NCBI RefSeq assembly: GCF_029633865.1
Contig: NC_079223.1
Location: forward strand, 34,119,423 to 34,183,422
DNA from: Lampris incognitus
Taxonomy: Eukaryota; Chordata; Actinopteri; Lampriformes; Lampridae
Direction: 5' to 3'
Length of the DNA stretch: 64,000 nucleotides
The notes under the pieces: generated by a model
What the model was told of the DNA's origin: nothing
What the model saw: only the letters and a program-made list of their open reading frames with translations
The model's database searches: none
Program-made: the position numbers and the translations under genes
In this document: piece by piece, positions 42,200 through 52,854 of the stretch
Layout of the letters: every line of letters begins with the position of its first letter
Numbering within the stretch: the first letter of the stretch is position 1

Positions 42200-42414
42200 C
42201 AGTGGTTCTTAATTCGGTCCTCAGTGACCCCACCAGTGCCGATGTGTTTTCTGTTCTGCCAGGTAATTGGGTTGCCCTGTCGGTTCAGTTTTTAGACTTG
42301 ACACAACAGGCAAATTAACATAAATGGTTGTAATTAAAAATAAAAAAAAACCTTGGAGAATGGAAAACCAGGAGTACTGGTGGGGGTCATTGAGGACTGG
42401 ATTGAGAACCACTG
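42200..42414. mobile_element. Complete hAT-type MITE
   Basis: It starts CAGTGGTTCTTAATTCGG and ends GGATTGAGAACCACTG. The inverted ends are about 40 bp long. An 8-bp target duplication with one mismatch flanks it (CTCTAAGC and CTCCAAGC). It is 215 bp long and has no coding part. Confidence 0.82.
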
Positions 42415-42508
42415 CTCCAAGCTTATAGCATGAGAGATATCCAAGAAAATTAGAAAGATAAAATGTAGTTAAACAGTAATGTGAGTTGTAACCAGTGATG
42501 GTGGTATA

Positions 42509-44127
42509 CAGTGCATCCGGAAAGTATTCACACCCCTTCACTTTCCCCACATTTTGTTGTTACAGCCTTATTCCAAAATGGATTAAATTCCTTTTTTTCC
42601 CTCATCAATCTACACACAATACCCTATAATAAAAAAGTGAAAAAGGTTTTGTAGAAATTTTTGGAAATTTACTAAAAATAAAAAACTGAAATATTGCATG
42701 TACATAAGTATTCACACCCTTGGCTATGACACTCAAAATTGAGCTCAGGTTCATCCTGTTTCCACTGGTCATCCTTGAGATGTTTCTACATCTTGATTGG
42801 AGTCCACCTGCAGTAAATTCAATTGATTGGACATGATTTGGAAAGGCACACACCTATCTATATAAGGTCCCACTGTTGACAGTGCATGTCAGAGCAGAAA
42901 CCAAGCCATGAAGTCTGTGGACCTGTGAGACAGGAATGTATCGAGGCACAGATCTGGGGAAGGGTACAAAAAAATGTCTACAGCTTTGAAGGTCCCGAAG
43001 AGCACAGTGGTCTCCATCATTCGTAAATGGAAGAAGTTTGGATCCACCAGGATTCTTCCTAGAGCTGGCTGCCCAGCCAAACTGAGCAATCGGGGAGAAG
43101 GGCCTTGGTCAGGGAGGTGACCAAGAACCCGATGGTCACTCTGACAGAGCTCCAGCGTTCCTCTGTGGAGATGGGAGAACCTTTCAGAAGAACAACCATC
43201 TCTACAGCACTCTACCAATCAGGCCTTTATGGTACTGTGGCCAGACGGAAGCCTCTGCTCAGTAAAAGGCACATGACAGCCCGCTTGGAGTTTGCCAGAA
43301 AGCACCTAAAGGACTCTCAGACCACGAGAAACAAGATTCTCTGGTCTGATGAAACCAAGATTGAACTCTTTGGCCTGAATGCCAAACGTCACGTCTGGAG
43401 GAAACCAGGCACCTCTCATCACCTTGCTAATACCATCCCTACAGTGAAGCATGGTGGTGGCAGCATCATGCTGTGGGGATGTTCTTCAGCGGCAGGAACT
43501 GGGAGACTAGTCAGGATCGAGGGAAAGATGAATGGCGCAAAGTACAGAGAGATCCTTGATGAAAACCTGCTCCAGAGCGCTCAGGACCTCAGACTGGGGT
43601 GAAGGTTTACCTTTCAACACGACAACGACCCTAAGCACACAGCCAAGACAACGAAGGAGTGGCTTCAGGACAAGTCTGTGAATGTCCTTGAGTGGCCCAG
43701 CCAGAGCCCAGACTTGAACCCCATTGAACATCTCTGGAAAGACCTGAAAATAGCTATGCAGCGACGCTCCCCATCTAACCTTACAGAGCTCGAGAGGATC
43801 TGCAGAGAAGAATGGGAGAAATACCCCAAATATAGGTGTGCCAAGCTTGTAGTTTCATACCCAAGAAGACTTGAGGCTGTAATCGCTGCCAAGGGTCCTC
43901 AACCAAGTACTGAGTAAAGGGTGTGAATACTTATGTACATGCAATATTTCAGTTTTTTATTTTTAATAAATTTGCAAAAATTTCTACAAAACCTTTTTCG
44001 CTTTGTCATTATGGGGTATTGTGTGTAGATTGATGGGAAAAAAAGGAATTTAATCCATTTTGGAATAAGGCTGTAACAAAAAAATGTGGGGAAAGTGAAG
44101 GGGTGTGAATACTTTCCGGATGCACTG
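42509..44127 (+). mobile_element. Tc1-like DNA transposon, near full length
   Basis: The element is 1619 bp, starts CAGTGCATCCGGAAAGTATT and ends with its inverted copy, with TA on both sides (42507-42508 and 44128-44129). The terminal inverted repeats extend for roughly 200 bp. A single transposase gene fills the centre. It is the normal size for an autonomous Tc1 element, but the gene is interrupted. It sits between the 3' ends of vdac2 and the filament gene. Confidence 0.92.
42909..43917 (+). pseudogene. Tc1-like transposase, interrupted
   Basis: The N-terminal paired-like helix-turn-helix region (about 42909-43130) contains a stop and a frameshift. The main frame 43105-43602 holds [11 protein letters not shown] (first Asp) and [11 protein letters not shown]. 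It ends in a stop before [16 protein letters not shown] (second Asp). The last part (43678-43917) has [15 protein letters not shown], the Glu of the DD34E triad. All three catalytic residues remain, but at least three lesions prevent a full protein. Confidence 0.88.
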
Positions 44128-44427
44128 TAAATTGTGATGCTGAGAATTTAGACTAGGGTTGTTAAATGATGATAGGCTCTAGCAAGCTAGTTGAGAAATG
44201 ACACAAAACATTATTTTTTTATTGCTTTTATTTGTCCACATGTTTGAGACTTACAGCGCAGGCGTAAACAATGCATGCATTCAATATTGATGACTGGTTC
44301 TTTGAGGTAAAGACTATGACGCATACACTAACATGCTTGGGAATATTTTAAACGCCAAGCTATTGCTAAAGATTTTGAGCTTGTGATAACCATGCTGACA
44401 GCTGTCGCCCTGTACAGCTAAACAAAG
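44128..44427 (-). other. 3' UTR of the intermediate filament gene
   Basis: This lies downstream of the minus-strand stop at 44428. AATAAA words on the minus strand occur at 44218-44223 and 44227-44232, about 200 bp after the stop, and are likely poly(A) signals. No other feature is seen. Confidence 0.5.
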
Positions 44428-47400
44428 TCATGTTTGTGCTTCTACCTTTATTGGCTTAGCTTCGCCATCTTTAACCTCCATTGTTCCATTGGTTGAGCCA
44501 TTTTCTGCTTTGACCTGTACTTCCTGTGAGAGCTGCCCATTAACTGTACTTGCTTTTTTCAGGCCCAGGGTTGAAATTTCCTGTGTATTCGGTGATGTCT
44601 TCGTTTCAGCTTCCTCTGCCCCTTGAGACGTTCTCACTGTCTGGTTTTCAGTGGTTTCTCCTGAATCCTTGCTTTTCACCTCTTCCACGTTAGATCTGCC
44701 TTCAGAGTTATTTATTTTCCCTGGCCCCGTGGACATCGCTGATGTTTGAATGTGGCTTTTACTGGACACCTCCTGTTTCAGGCTCTTGTTTTCTCCAGGT
44801 ACAGCTATCTGTTTTTCAGGCATTGGTGATTCTACTGTTTGGGTTTTACCTTCACTGTTTGGCTTTTCATCTACTTGAGAAAGGTCATTGCTAGTAGACT
44901 TGAGAGCTAACGCTTTATCTTTTTCTTGAGGGTCAACGTGTGTATGATTTTGACTGCTATTTGGCAGTTCATCCTCAGTGCTATTTGCCAATTTTCCATC
45001 TGCCTTTGGCTCTGTGTAATTCTGCTTTGCCTCACTCACAGGTGCTAAGGTCAAATTTTCCTGACCCTTCTTTTCTACTGGTTTTTCTGGTTCAACCCAC
45101 TCCTTGGGCAGACTACTCTGTAGCTCTGGTGTCAAGACATTGGTTTCACCAACCGTTTTGTAAACCAAAGAGGAAGCATTCTCGAGCTCATGAGCAACAC
45201 AGCTTGGCTCTTGAGCTTTATCAGAGTCTGTGGGCTGTTGGGCAGGGGTTTCATTCTTCAGTTTCTTCACTTGTGTGATGATGATACTATCTTTCACATC
45301 ACCCATCTCACTGTTTTCCAATGCATCGTATTTTCCGTCATCCTTAGAGGTTGGCTTTTGAAGGTCTAGGAGCAGTTCACCTTCATCGGGGACTTCTGAG
45401 TCTGAATCCTGCACTTTTGAAGAGGCATCATTCTGAACTGTTCCCAACCTTGCTGGACTGTCTCTTCTTTCTTTCATGCTCTTTTTGCCCTCGTCATGTG
45501 CCTCATTCCCTCCCTCACCAATCATTTCAGTTAACTCAACTTCACTATGAGTCATTTTGTCTGAGTTGATGTTCTCTTCGTTGGCAACTGTTTCTGGCCC
45601 CTCGGGTTCCTCTTTAGCTTTCTCGCCCTCTTCACCAGGACCTTCTCCTTCTGCAGCATTGACTCTACTATCTGCTTTTTCCACCAGTTCTATTTGATTC
45701 TGCTGACTGTCAGACATCTGCTCACCCTTTTCCTTTCCACTGTCTTTGTCAGCTGTGCCCTCCTCTGCTTTGCCACTCCCTCCCTCAGCTTCGATGCACT
45801 CCTTCCCGCCTTCTCCTCCGTCTGTCTCCTCAAACTCTGACATCTCAATTTCCCTGGTGGTCTCTGTTATGATCTCCTCTACAAACTTGTAGCAGGGCTC
45901 TGCTCTCCCACTAGGTCTGCCCTGCTGACTGAGGCATGGGAGGCTGTAGACAGGAGACTGACGGTAGATGTAAGGCACAGAGATATGTGTGTCTGAGATG
46001 GTGGATTGGCGAGTCTCTTCACCTTCTAGGAGTTTCCTGCAAGGTAAGGGGAAAGTGATTTAATCTGCAGTGGCCAGTAGAGTGGTCCTGTCTGACGTCA
46101 TACTGTGGTAGTAGAAAGGTCACAAGATGACAGAGTCTAAAAAAATTCGATAACACTTTTATGAAGCTTGCATCTATAATGCCCTATAAGCATCTATAAC
46201 GCCCTATAAGCACCTATAATGTGCTATAAGCATCTATAACGCCCTATAAGCATCTTTTGCATCTATAATGCCCATACTTTCCTATAATGTGTATTACAAT
46301 GACTAACGGCTATGGCTGAAGACTGAAATAGCACTGAAGTCTCATTATGCATGTCTACATAACTTCAGCAAAACAAGTTGGCTGTGATGCATTATGACAT
46401 TTGACAGATAAACAGGCTAATGATGACATATTTATAATGCATAAATCCGTTTTAAATTGACAATGTATCATAAAGGTGGTTATGAGGTTTTGTGAGGGCG
46501 TATACATGGTTATAATGAATCTTACAATGACATAGCCACACTTAAAGGGCTTTATTGATCCAAGCTTCATAGAAAGTGTTGGGGGGGGGGGATTTAACCC
46601 CCTTTTCCTCTCCAATTGTACTTAGCCAATTACCCTATTTTCCGAGCCGTCCCGGTCGCTGCTCCACCCCCTCTGCTGAGCCGGGGAGGGCTGCGGACTA
46701 CCACATGCCTCCTCGGGGCTCCTCCGATACATGTGGAGTCGCCAGCCGCTTCTTTTCACCTGACAGTGAGGAGTTTCGCCAGGGGGACGTAGCGCGTGGG
46801 GGAAATCACGCTATTCCCCCTCCCCCCTGAACAGGCGCCCCGACCGACCAGAGGAGGCGCTATTGCAGCGACCAGGACACATATCCACATTCGACTTCCC
46901 ACTCACAAACACGGCCAGTTGTGTCTGTAGGGATGCCCGACCAAGCCGGAGGTAACACGGGGGATTCGACCGCCGATCCCCGTGTGCGTGATTTTTTTTC
47001 GTACCCGTTTTCCGGGAACTCTGCCTCTGACTGGCTTGTTCTCGTTGAGAGAGCGTTCACCGGGATTCCGGGAAGACCCGCCCCTACTCTATCTCTGATT
47101 GGCTAACCCTATCCCCAACCCCACCGTAACCCTAACCTTAACCAACCTAATCAATGGAGGCAACGAGTACTAGCCAATCAGAGGCAGAGTCCCGGAAAAC
47201 GGGTACGAAAAAAATCACGCTCCCCGCGTTGGTAGGCAACGGAATAGACCGCTACGCCACCCGGACGCCCCAGATTTTTCCATTTGAACACAGTTGCCTC
47301 ACATAAGGTCTGATCGATACAAGGAAAAACCAATGACCAAATGTTTTTTCCCCTCTACATTAAATGCTATCTTCTGATAGCATGCATATACATTTTGAAG

Positions 47401-49613
47401 CAGTTGTTTACTTGGAAGGAAGCTAACAAGACGTTAACTGTCGGCGGTCTGAGCACAACTTAACTTGCCAATAAAGTGACCCAGCCAGCCGGTGGTTTTA
47501 CAAGCAACAGTGCTATTGGGATTCAATTACTGTTTCCAAATTCACGGGGGCCACCATAAGGCAGCGTTTGACTTGTCGAACAAAACCTGTAGGTGACTTA
47601 ACCTTGTTTGAATCGCAGATCTTATTTGGGCAGACCCCCCCCCCCCCAAGCGGGGATTTTGGCATATGAACCATGCAGCCATCTTGCCAATAACTTTGTC
47701 CTACAAAGCGATGACATGGCTGGCCACTCTATTCAGTGTTCATTCCAACATTAACATGACGTTTTCAGTCATCCTCCGTTCTTCTTCTTACTCTGGATTA
47801 TATTTGTAACATGCATGGATTAGTAGACACGCTGGCCGCTGCCTCGCGAGTACGACCCTTTAGCCTAGCGGTTAGCGATGTCTCCTGCGGTGCGGGCGAT
47901 ACGGGTTCGCCTCCCGGCCGCGGCAGTTCCTGTGGTTGCGTTGTCCCCCGAATTTGCTACGTATTCTTATCATAACCTAGCTTATATCGATATATTTTCC
48001 CCCTACACATACACATGGGACGTTACCTTGTCCCATTTAGAATGGCTTACCTGTACGAATATATCTCCACATCCAAAGCCATCTTTACATTAAGCAGGTC
48101 CTGGTACTCCCTCAGATGACCGGACATGTCAAATTTGGAATTAATGAGCTCATTTTCCAGCTGCTTGATTGTGTCCTGAACCAGGAGAAATATTAGTATT
48201 AATATTAGTTATTTGCATGTACAACTATGGGCTAAACTGTTTTTTCCTAATTATTCAGGGCTGTAGTCAGCTTACTAAAAGTTGTCATTTTTTTTCTCAA
48301 AGTTTTTACCTTTTTTTATTCCAAGCACATGCAAACTGACCTCTGACTTACCATGGCTGCGATTACACTATGCTTGTAGTATGCTAAAGCACGTGAGTTA
48401 GCGGAAGCATCGGCAAATAATGGACATTTCAGAGCTAAAAACGTCATATGGTATTGACTATGAGCTTTGTTTATTCCTTGGGGAACTACAAGGTTTCATT
48501 CAGTACACTTTATAGTTGGACTTTTTGGACCCCCCCCCCTTTGGCTACACTTATGATACTCATGTATCATGTTCCTGATGTGAACCAAGTGGCTTCACTG
48601 TGTGCTAGGCCGGGTCCTAAGGCTTACTAAAAGAAAAGTCCTACCTGGTAATGAATCGTTTCTTCATTGTGGCGATCCTCGGCTTCATTAGCTTGTCTTT
48701 CCAGTGCCTCCTTCGTGCCCTTAGCACAGTCCAGTTCAATGCTTTTGGTCTGCATGAGCTTCTTATACCCTTGAATCTCCTGCTGGGCTGCTTTCAGCGC
48801 CTCTCTCTTGACCTCGGCTGCCTCCGTCAGTTTTGCAAACTGGGATCTCAACGTTTGTCCTGCCTGTTGGAGGTCACACACGGCGTGACCTTCCAGCTGG
48901 GTCCTGATATCCCGGAGTGCCGCAGTGAGTTCAGGTACGCCGGGTCCCTGGTCCGCCTGAGCAACTGCCCGCGATTCTTGGATCTGGGCTCTCGTGCCTG
49001 ACACCTCAGCTTCGTGGTTTTCCTTGAGAAAGCGGATTTCGTCCACGAGAGACTGCGCTTTCTCGTCCAGTTGAAGTTTGGCGCGATACGCGTCGCCGAT
49101 TTCCCTTTTCAACGCGGCGACGTGTCTCTCGGCGTCCGATCGGCTGCGTACCTCCGTTTCGGTTTTCTCCCTCAAGTCGGCCAACTCGCCCTGCAGATTT
49201 CGGTGGTCTATTTCAACCTGAGCCTTCTGGCGGGTCATGTGGTGGACTAGTTTCCTCAGTTCCTCCAACTCCGGTCCATACTTCTGCTCCAAGAAAGACG
49301 GGGACGCCACGTCCCCCCTGGCTTTCTCGATCTCCGTCTCCAGCAGGTGATTGTGTTGCTCCAGGTAACGCACCTTGTCAATGAAGCGGGCGAAGCGGTC
49401 GTTTAAACCACCAAGCAGTTCTTTCTCGTTCATCTTCGCCGCATTTGCGGGAAACGGGCCGGCCACTTGCATGTCCCGGCGTGCGTTGAAGTGCTCTCCC
49501 CTCCTTGTGTCGGTGTTGTTATTGGATCCTGAACGGGCAAGTTTGTTTGGAGGATGCTCGGCTTGAGTTACTCTACGCGCTAACGCGGACCTGTGCTCCA
49601 TCCTATGGCTCAT
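44428..49613 (-). CDS. Type IV (neurofilament-like) intermediate filament protein, three exons
   Basis: Exons 48645-49613, 48051-48175 and 44428-46036 join in frame to 900 residues. Exon 1 holds a short head and most of the rod, with the coil 1A start [20 protein letters not shown]. Exon 2 is exactly 125 bp, as in neurofilament-type genes, and ends in the helix-termination part [18 protein letters not shown]. Exon 3 continues KLLEGEETR and encodes a tail of over 520 residues rich in Glu, Lys, Ser and Thr. The tail motif [19 protein letters not shown] resembles the start of neurofilament tails. Rod plus exon pattern make a cytoskeletal filament protein, probably neuronal or muscle. It could also be called nestin- or internexin-like, and I cannot name the orthologue. 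MITEs, a SINE and a solo LTR fill intron 2. Confidence 0.88.
46151..46580. mobile_element. MITE with an internal 20-bp minisatellite
   Basis: The inverted ends AACACTTTTATGAAGCTTG (46152-46170) and CAAGCTTCATAGAAAGTGTT (46561-46580) bound about 430 bp in intron 2 of the filament gene. The left part has four tandem copies of a 20-bp unit like GCATCTATAACGCCCTATAA (46170-46249). No target duplication could be settled because a SINE adjoins on the right. Confidence 0.65.
46590..47270 (-). mobile_element. SINE family A interrupted by a MITE
   Basis: A near full-length minus-strand copy runs from the tail (46598) to the head GGGCGTCCGGGTGGCGTAGC at 47270. It is split inside the tRNA-like head by the element at 46986-47220. 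Confidence 0.88.
46986..47220. mobile_element. MITE with about 50-bp inverted ends and 9-bp target duplication
   Basis: It starts GCGTGATTTTTTTTCGTACC and ends in the mirrored form. The inverted ends match over about 50 bp. The SINE sequence is duplicated for 9 bp on both sides (TCCCCGTGT at 46977-46985, TCCCCGCGT at 47221-47229). A 9-bp duplication suggests the Mutator (MULE) superfamily. The centre holds CCCTAACC-like words but no gene. Confidence 0.85.
47805..47961 (+). repeat. Solo LTR with tRNA-like internal promoter
   Basis: It starts TGTAACATGCATGGATTAG, ends GAATTTGCTACG, and is flanked by the 4-bp repeat TATT (47801-47804 and 47962-47965). Inside are a box-A-like TTTAGCCTAGCGGTTAGCG, a hairpin CTCCTGC-GGT-GCGGGCG, and a box-B-like T-arm CGGGTTCGCCTCCCG. 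It belongs to the same family as the cluster at 52855-53563. It lies antisense in intron 2 of the filament gene. Confidence 0.75.
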
Positions 49614-49646
49614 GGCAGCTGTACGGAGGAGGCTCCGAGGAGGCTC

Positions 49647-49652
49647 TTTATA
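49647..49652 (-). promoter_or_regulatory. TATA box of the filament gene
   Basis: On the minus strand GAGTATAAAGAGCC places TATAAA only 34-39 bp before the first ATG (49613). A start of transcription about 30 bp downstream would leave a 5' UTR of under 10 bases. The second in-frame ATG (49601, Met5) has the stronger context AGGATGG and may be the real start. Confidence 0.6.
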
Positions 49653-50885
49653 CTCGCCCTATCCCCCCCGGTATGCAGAGTGAACTGTCCGCGGTGCTGA
49701 AAATCTTACACAATCAGCGGCTGTTGGTAACGAGCTGCTAACTAACGCCTCTTTGCAGCTGACCGCATTTGCTGTCGCAGACGGACAGCAGTGACGTAGG
49801 TGTGAACTCCTCAATACATGCCAGCCTCCGCCCCGTTGGTTTGATTTTTTTTTTGGGGGGGGGGCTTCTGTGCAAATGAACTAATTCGTGTTAAGAAGGG
49901 TAATGGAGTAAGATGAGTTGCGTAATTGCGCTATCACTGGTCAGTATATGGATACTGGGGGTCATTCATTTGGTCTTAACAGCAGTGGCCATGAAATCAC
50001 AATCACCTTTTGAACTGTGGCCACAGCTCAGCTATTTTCTTTCACTATACATGTGTATTTACAAACTATGAGAGGTTTTTGGATTTGGTGAGGTGGACAA
50101 GTCCCGATGCGGCCAAGCACAAGGCCACTGGCTCTTACATGTATTTGACATAGTAAATATTAATGAATTCTTGATTCGTACCAGAATACCTTGCCTGAGA
50201 TACATATTACATAGTGCCAACCAAAAGGCGACGGAGAGGGATGGCAGTTTTACAAAGGGCAGGTTTTGCTCAGGTTTGTTTAACAGGGAAGATGGCATAT
50301 CCTTGCACCCCCCCCCCCACTTACTAGTTGTGATGAGGTTTTGAAAATAAGATGCTGACGGAATATTCAGTTACAGTAAGATTTAATTTTATTCTAGTGT
50401 TAAACGGTATGATTTCATACTCTCTTGCTTCAACGAGGCATCAATGCAACCTTGCAAACTTTACAAGTCCGCTTGGCACCTGCATATAACCAATGAGAGC
50501 CCAATGGCGTGGATGGGTTTGGATAATTCAGTCTTCACAACTTTTCATAAAACTGGACAGGCCTTTGGGTTTTCTTTGTTTCCTAATCCTCGGTTCTCCT
50601 TTAACCTGATTATAACTTGCAGCCTATGAAGGCAACATGCCCCTGAGATGTCTGTACATTGTAGGACACAAAAGCAAATAGATAACTTTCATGCACAACC
50701 TTTTACTATAAGGCTCTACAATACACCATTTTATTTAGAAACTGACCACTTTTTATGGTGTAGTCCTGATTATTTAGTCAATGCTTTGATTGCATAAATG
50801 TGAAGAATCTGTGTCATTTTTTTTGTTTTTTCTTAATCATCCATTTTTAGTATAAAGTGACAATTTCCAAGCAGGAAAGTGTGGT

Positions 50886-51289
50886 GATTCCGTTGCCTAC
50901 CAACACGAGGATCGCCAGTTCGAATCCCCGTGTTACCTCCGGCTTGGTCGGGCGTCCCTACAGACTCAGTTGGCCGTGTCTGAGGGTGGGAAGCCAGATG
51001 CGGGTATGTGTCCTGGTTGATGCACCAGTGCCTCCTCTAGTAGGTCGAGACGCCTGTTCAGGGGGGAAGGGGGAGCTAGCGTGATCCTCCCATGCGCTAC
51101 GTCCCCCTGGTGAAACTCCTCACTGTCAGGTGAAAAGAAGCGGCTAGCGACTCCACATGTATCAGAGGAGGCATGTGGTAGTCTGCAGCCCTCCCCGGAT
51201 CGGCAGAAGGGGTAGAGCAGCAACCGGGACGGCTCGGCAGAGTGGGGTAATTGGCCAGATACAATCGGGGAGAAAAAAAAAGGGGGGGA
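50886..51289 (+). mobile_element. SINE family A, lacking the extreme head
   Basis: It begins at TTCCGTTGCCTACCAACACG, has box B AGTTCGAATCCCCG, and continues to the GGGGTAATTGGCCAGATACA tail followed by A- and G-runs. Short matches GTGTGGTG on both sides may be the target duplication. It is upstream of the filament gene. Confidence 0.85.
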
Positions 51290-51329
51290 TGTGTGGTGCT
51301 GGTGTATCATAGAAAGATAGTTTATAGCC

Positions 51330-51692
51330 AGTTTTCATTCTAGCGTCTTTCTTGAACGAGTCAAGGAATGCTTCGATTTGAAAGGAGTCCTGGGTACGAC
51401 GTTAAACTGCACCCCTCCGGTCGTCGGCGACTAAACCGTCACCCCCACTTCAACCCTTGGGTTGTTGTGAGGAGGGTGTGTGGACACCCAGCAGAACCAA
51501 AAAACAAAACCTGTCAAAGGGCGGACGAGTTCCTCTGTGAACCAATGGCCATCCATACCTGGAGAGGAGATAAGGACCACCAGGTACTCCCCCTACTGAA
51601 ACACAATGATGACTCAACCTAGACTTGTTGAGGCATCAGCTGTGCTCCTACAACCTCAAAAAAGGTTACGGGACTGATGATGATGATGATGA
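51330..51692 (+). repeat. Unidentified retroposon-like repeat with (GAT)n tail
   Basis: A moderately GC-rich stretch without a long frame ends in GACTGATGATGATGATGATG. Simple-repeat tails of this kind are typical of LINE or SINE 3' ends, but I cannot name the family. Confidence 0.4.
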
Positions 51693-51699
51693 TCTCCCT

Positions 51700-52850
51700 T
51701 CAACTTTAGCAATCAACTCCTGCACTGTTGCCGCTCTGTAAATAAGTTCTCTAGCCTCATACTCTCCTTATATTGAACGACAGCATTTTTTTTTCTGTTC
51801 CCAGCAGGTGAAAATAGAAATCCCCAAACAAATGGGCCTCGGAACTTCTCCTCGGATTACCTCAAGTCTTTCGGTTCAACATGCCGTTAAACCAGCACAA
51901 TCTGGTGAAAGGCTGCTGCAGATATTTATTCTGTGGTTGTCCATACCTAATATTGGTATTGCTTAGGAGTTTATGGTCTTGTCCAGTACGTTATCCAATA
52001 CTGCCAGGGCCTGCTTATGGTGGTGCTCTTTCTTTAGTAATGACATAAAGTTTTTTTATGTATGCAATGTGCGCTGTTGCTTTACAATACAATTCATTGA
52101 ACCATAAACGTTGGAGTTTAAGGTTTGATACCCAGCACATCATTCTATTGGTGGTTCAATTGGGGAGCATGAAGGTGGGAGTTAGGGCCTCGCACTTAGT
52201 TAGCCTCCAAACTGGAGAGCCCAGGTTTGATCCTTGCTCTAGCATACTTGTCAAAGATGCACAAGATACTCAAAACCCTATCTGCTCAAGGGGTAATACA
52301 TTAGCTGGCTGCCCAGAGGGGTATCTCCCATCCAACCTCTCTAAGGTTTAACCACACACATGCGAAAGTGTATATGAAATCGCAATATAACACTGATGTG
52401 GTTTGGGGCCAAATTCCGCACATCTCTATATTACTCTGATTCTTCTAGCACTTCAAGCCCCAGTAGACTCTTATAAATGGACCTCTCTGGATTGAGCTCC
52501 AGTGCTTCTTTCAGCCGCTTTGCAACAGGTGACAATGAGAGCCCCTTATCCTCTTTGGTCTCTATAGACTTTCTGGTAGAAATAAACAGAAGACGTAACC
52601 CAGATTCCACTCTTTATTCTCAGACTCCTTTGCTCTTTGGGCTCCTACCAGAGAGAGAAAAAAATTCAAGTTATTAACAGTCAGTCAGGTCAAATCAGAT
52701 GCTGTGTTCTATGCTCTTATGTAATATTGTATGAGCGGTCCATACTTTTTCACAATTTATCTCTCGAGAAGAAGTTGGAAGAGGAGTTAACAGGAACTTA
52801 TCTACAGTGGGCTCCAGTATTGGCACCCCTGACTGGCACTGCACTAAAAG
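51700..52850. other. Gene-free stretch
   Basis: No exon is recognised. A box-B-like CCAGGTTTGATCC at about 52228 hints at an eroded tRNA-derived SINE around 52090-52350, but nothing else supports it. Confidence 0.4.
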
Positions 52851-52854
52851 TATA

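Noticed and set aside
46170-46275. CRISPR-like spaced repeat
   Set aside because: The units are directly adjacent without spacers and the genome is eukaryotic.
47100-47150. Interstitial telomere repeat (CCCTAA-like words)
   Set aside because: Only a few irregular words occur within the MITE; there is no true (TTAGGG)n array.
48651-49566. Plus-strand frames opposite filament exon 1
   Set aside because: They are shadows of the coiled-coil reading frame on the other strand.
44428-49613. Synemin or vimentin identity for the filament gene
   Set aside because: The rod start, 125-bp exon 2 and tail motif fit the neurofilament group better; vimentin-type genes have more introns in the rod.
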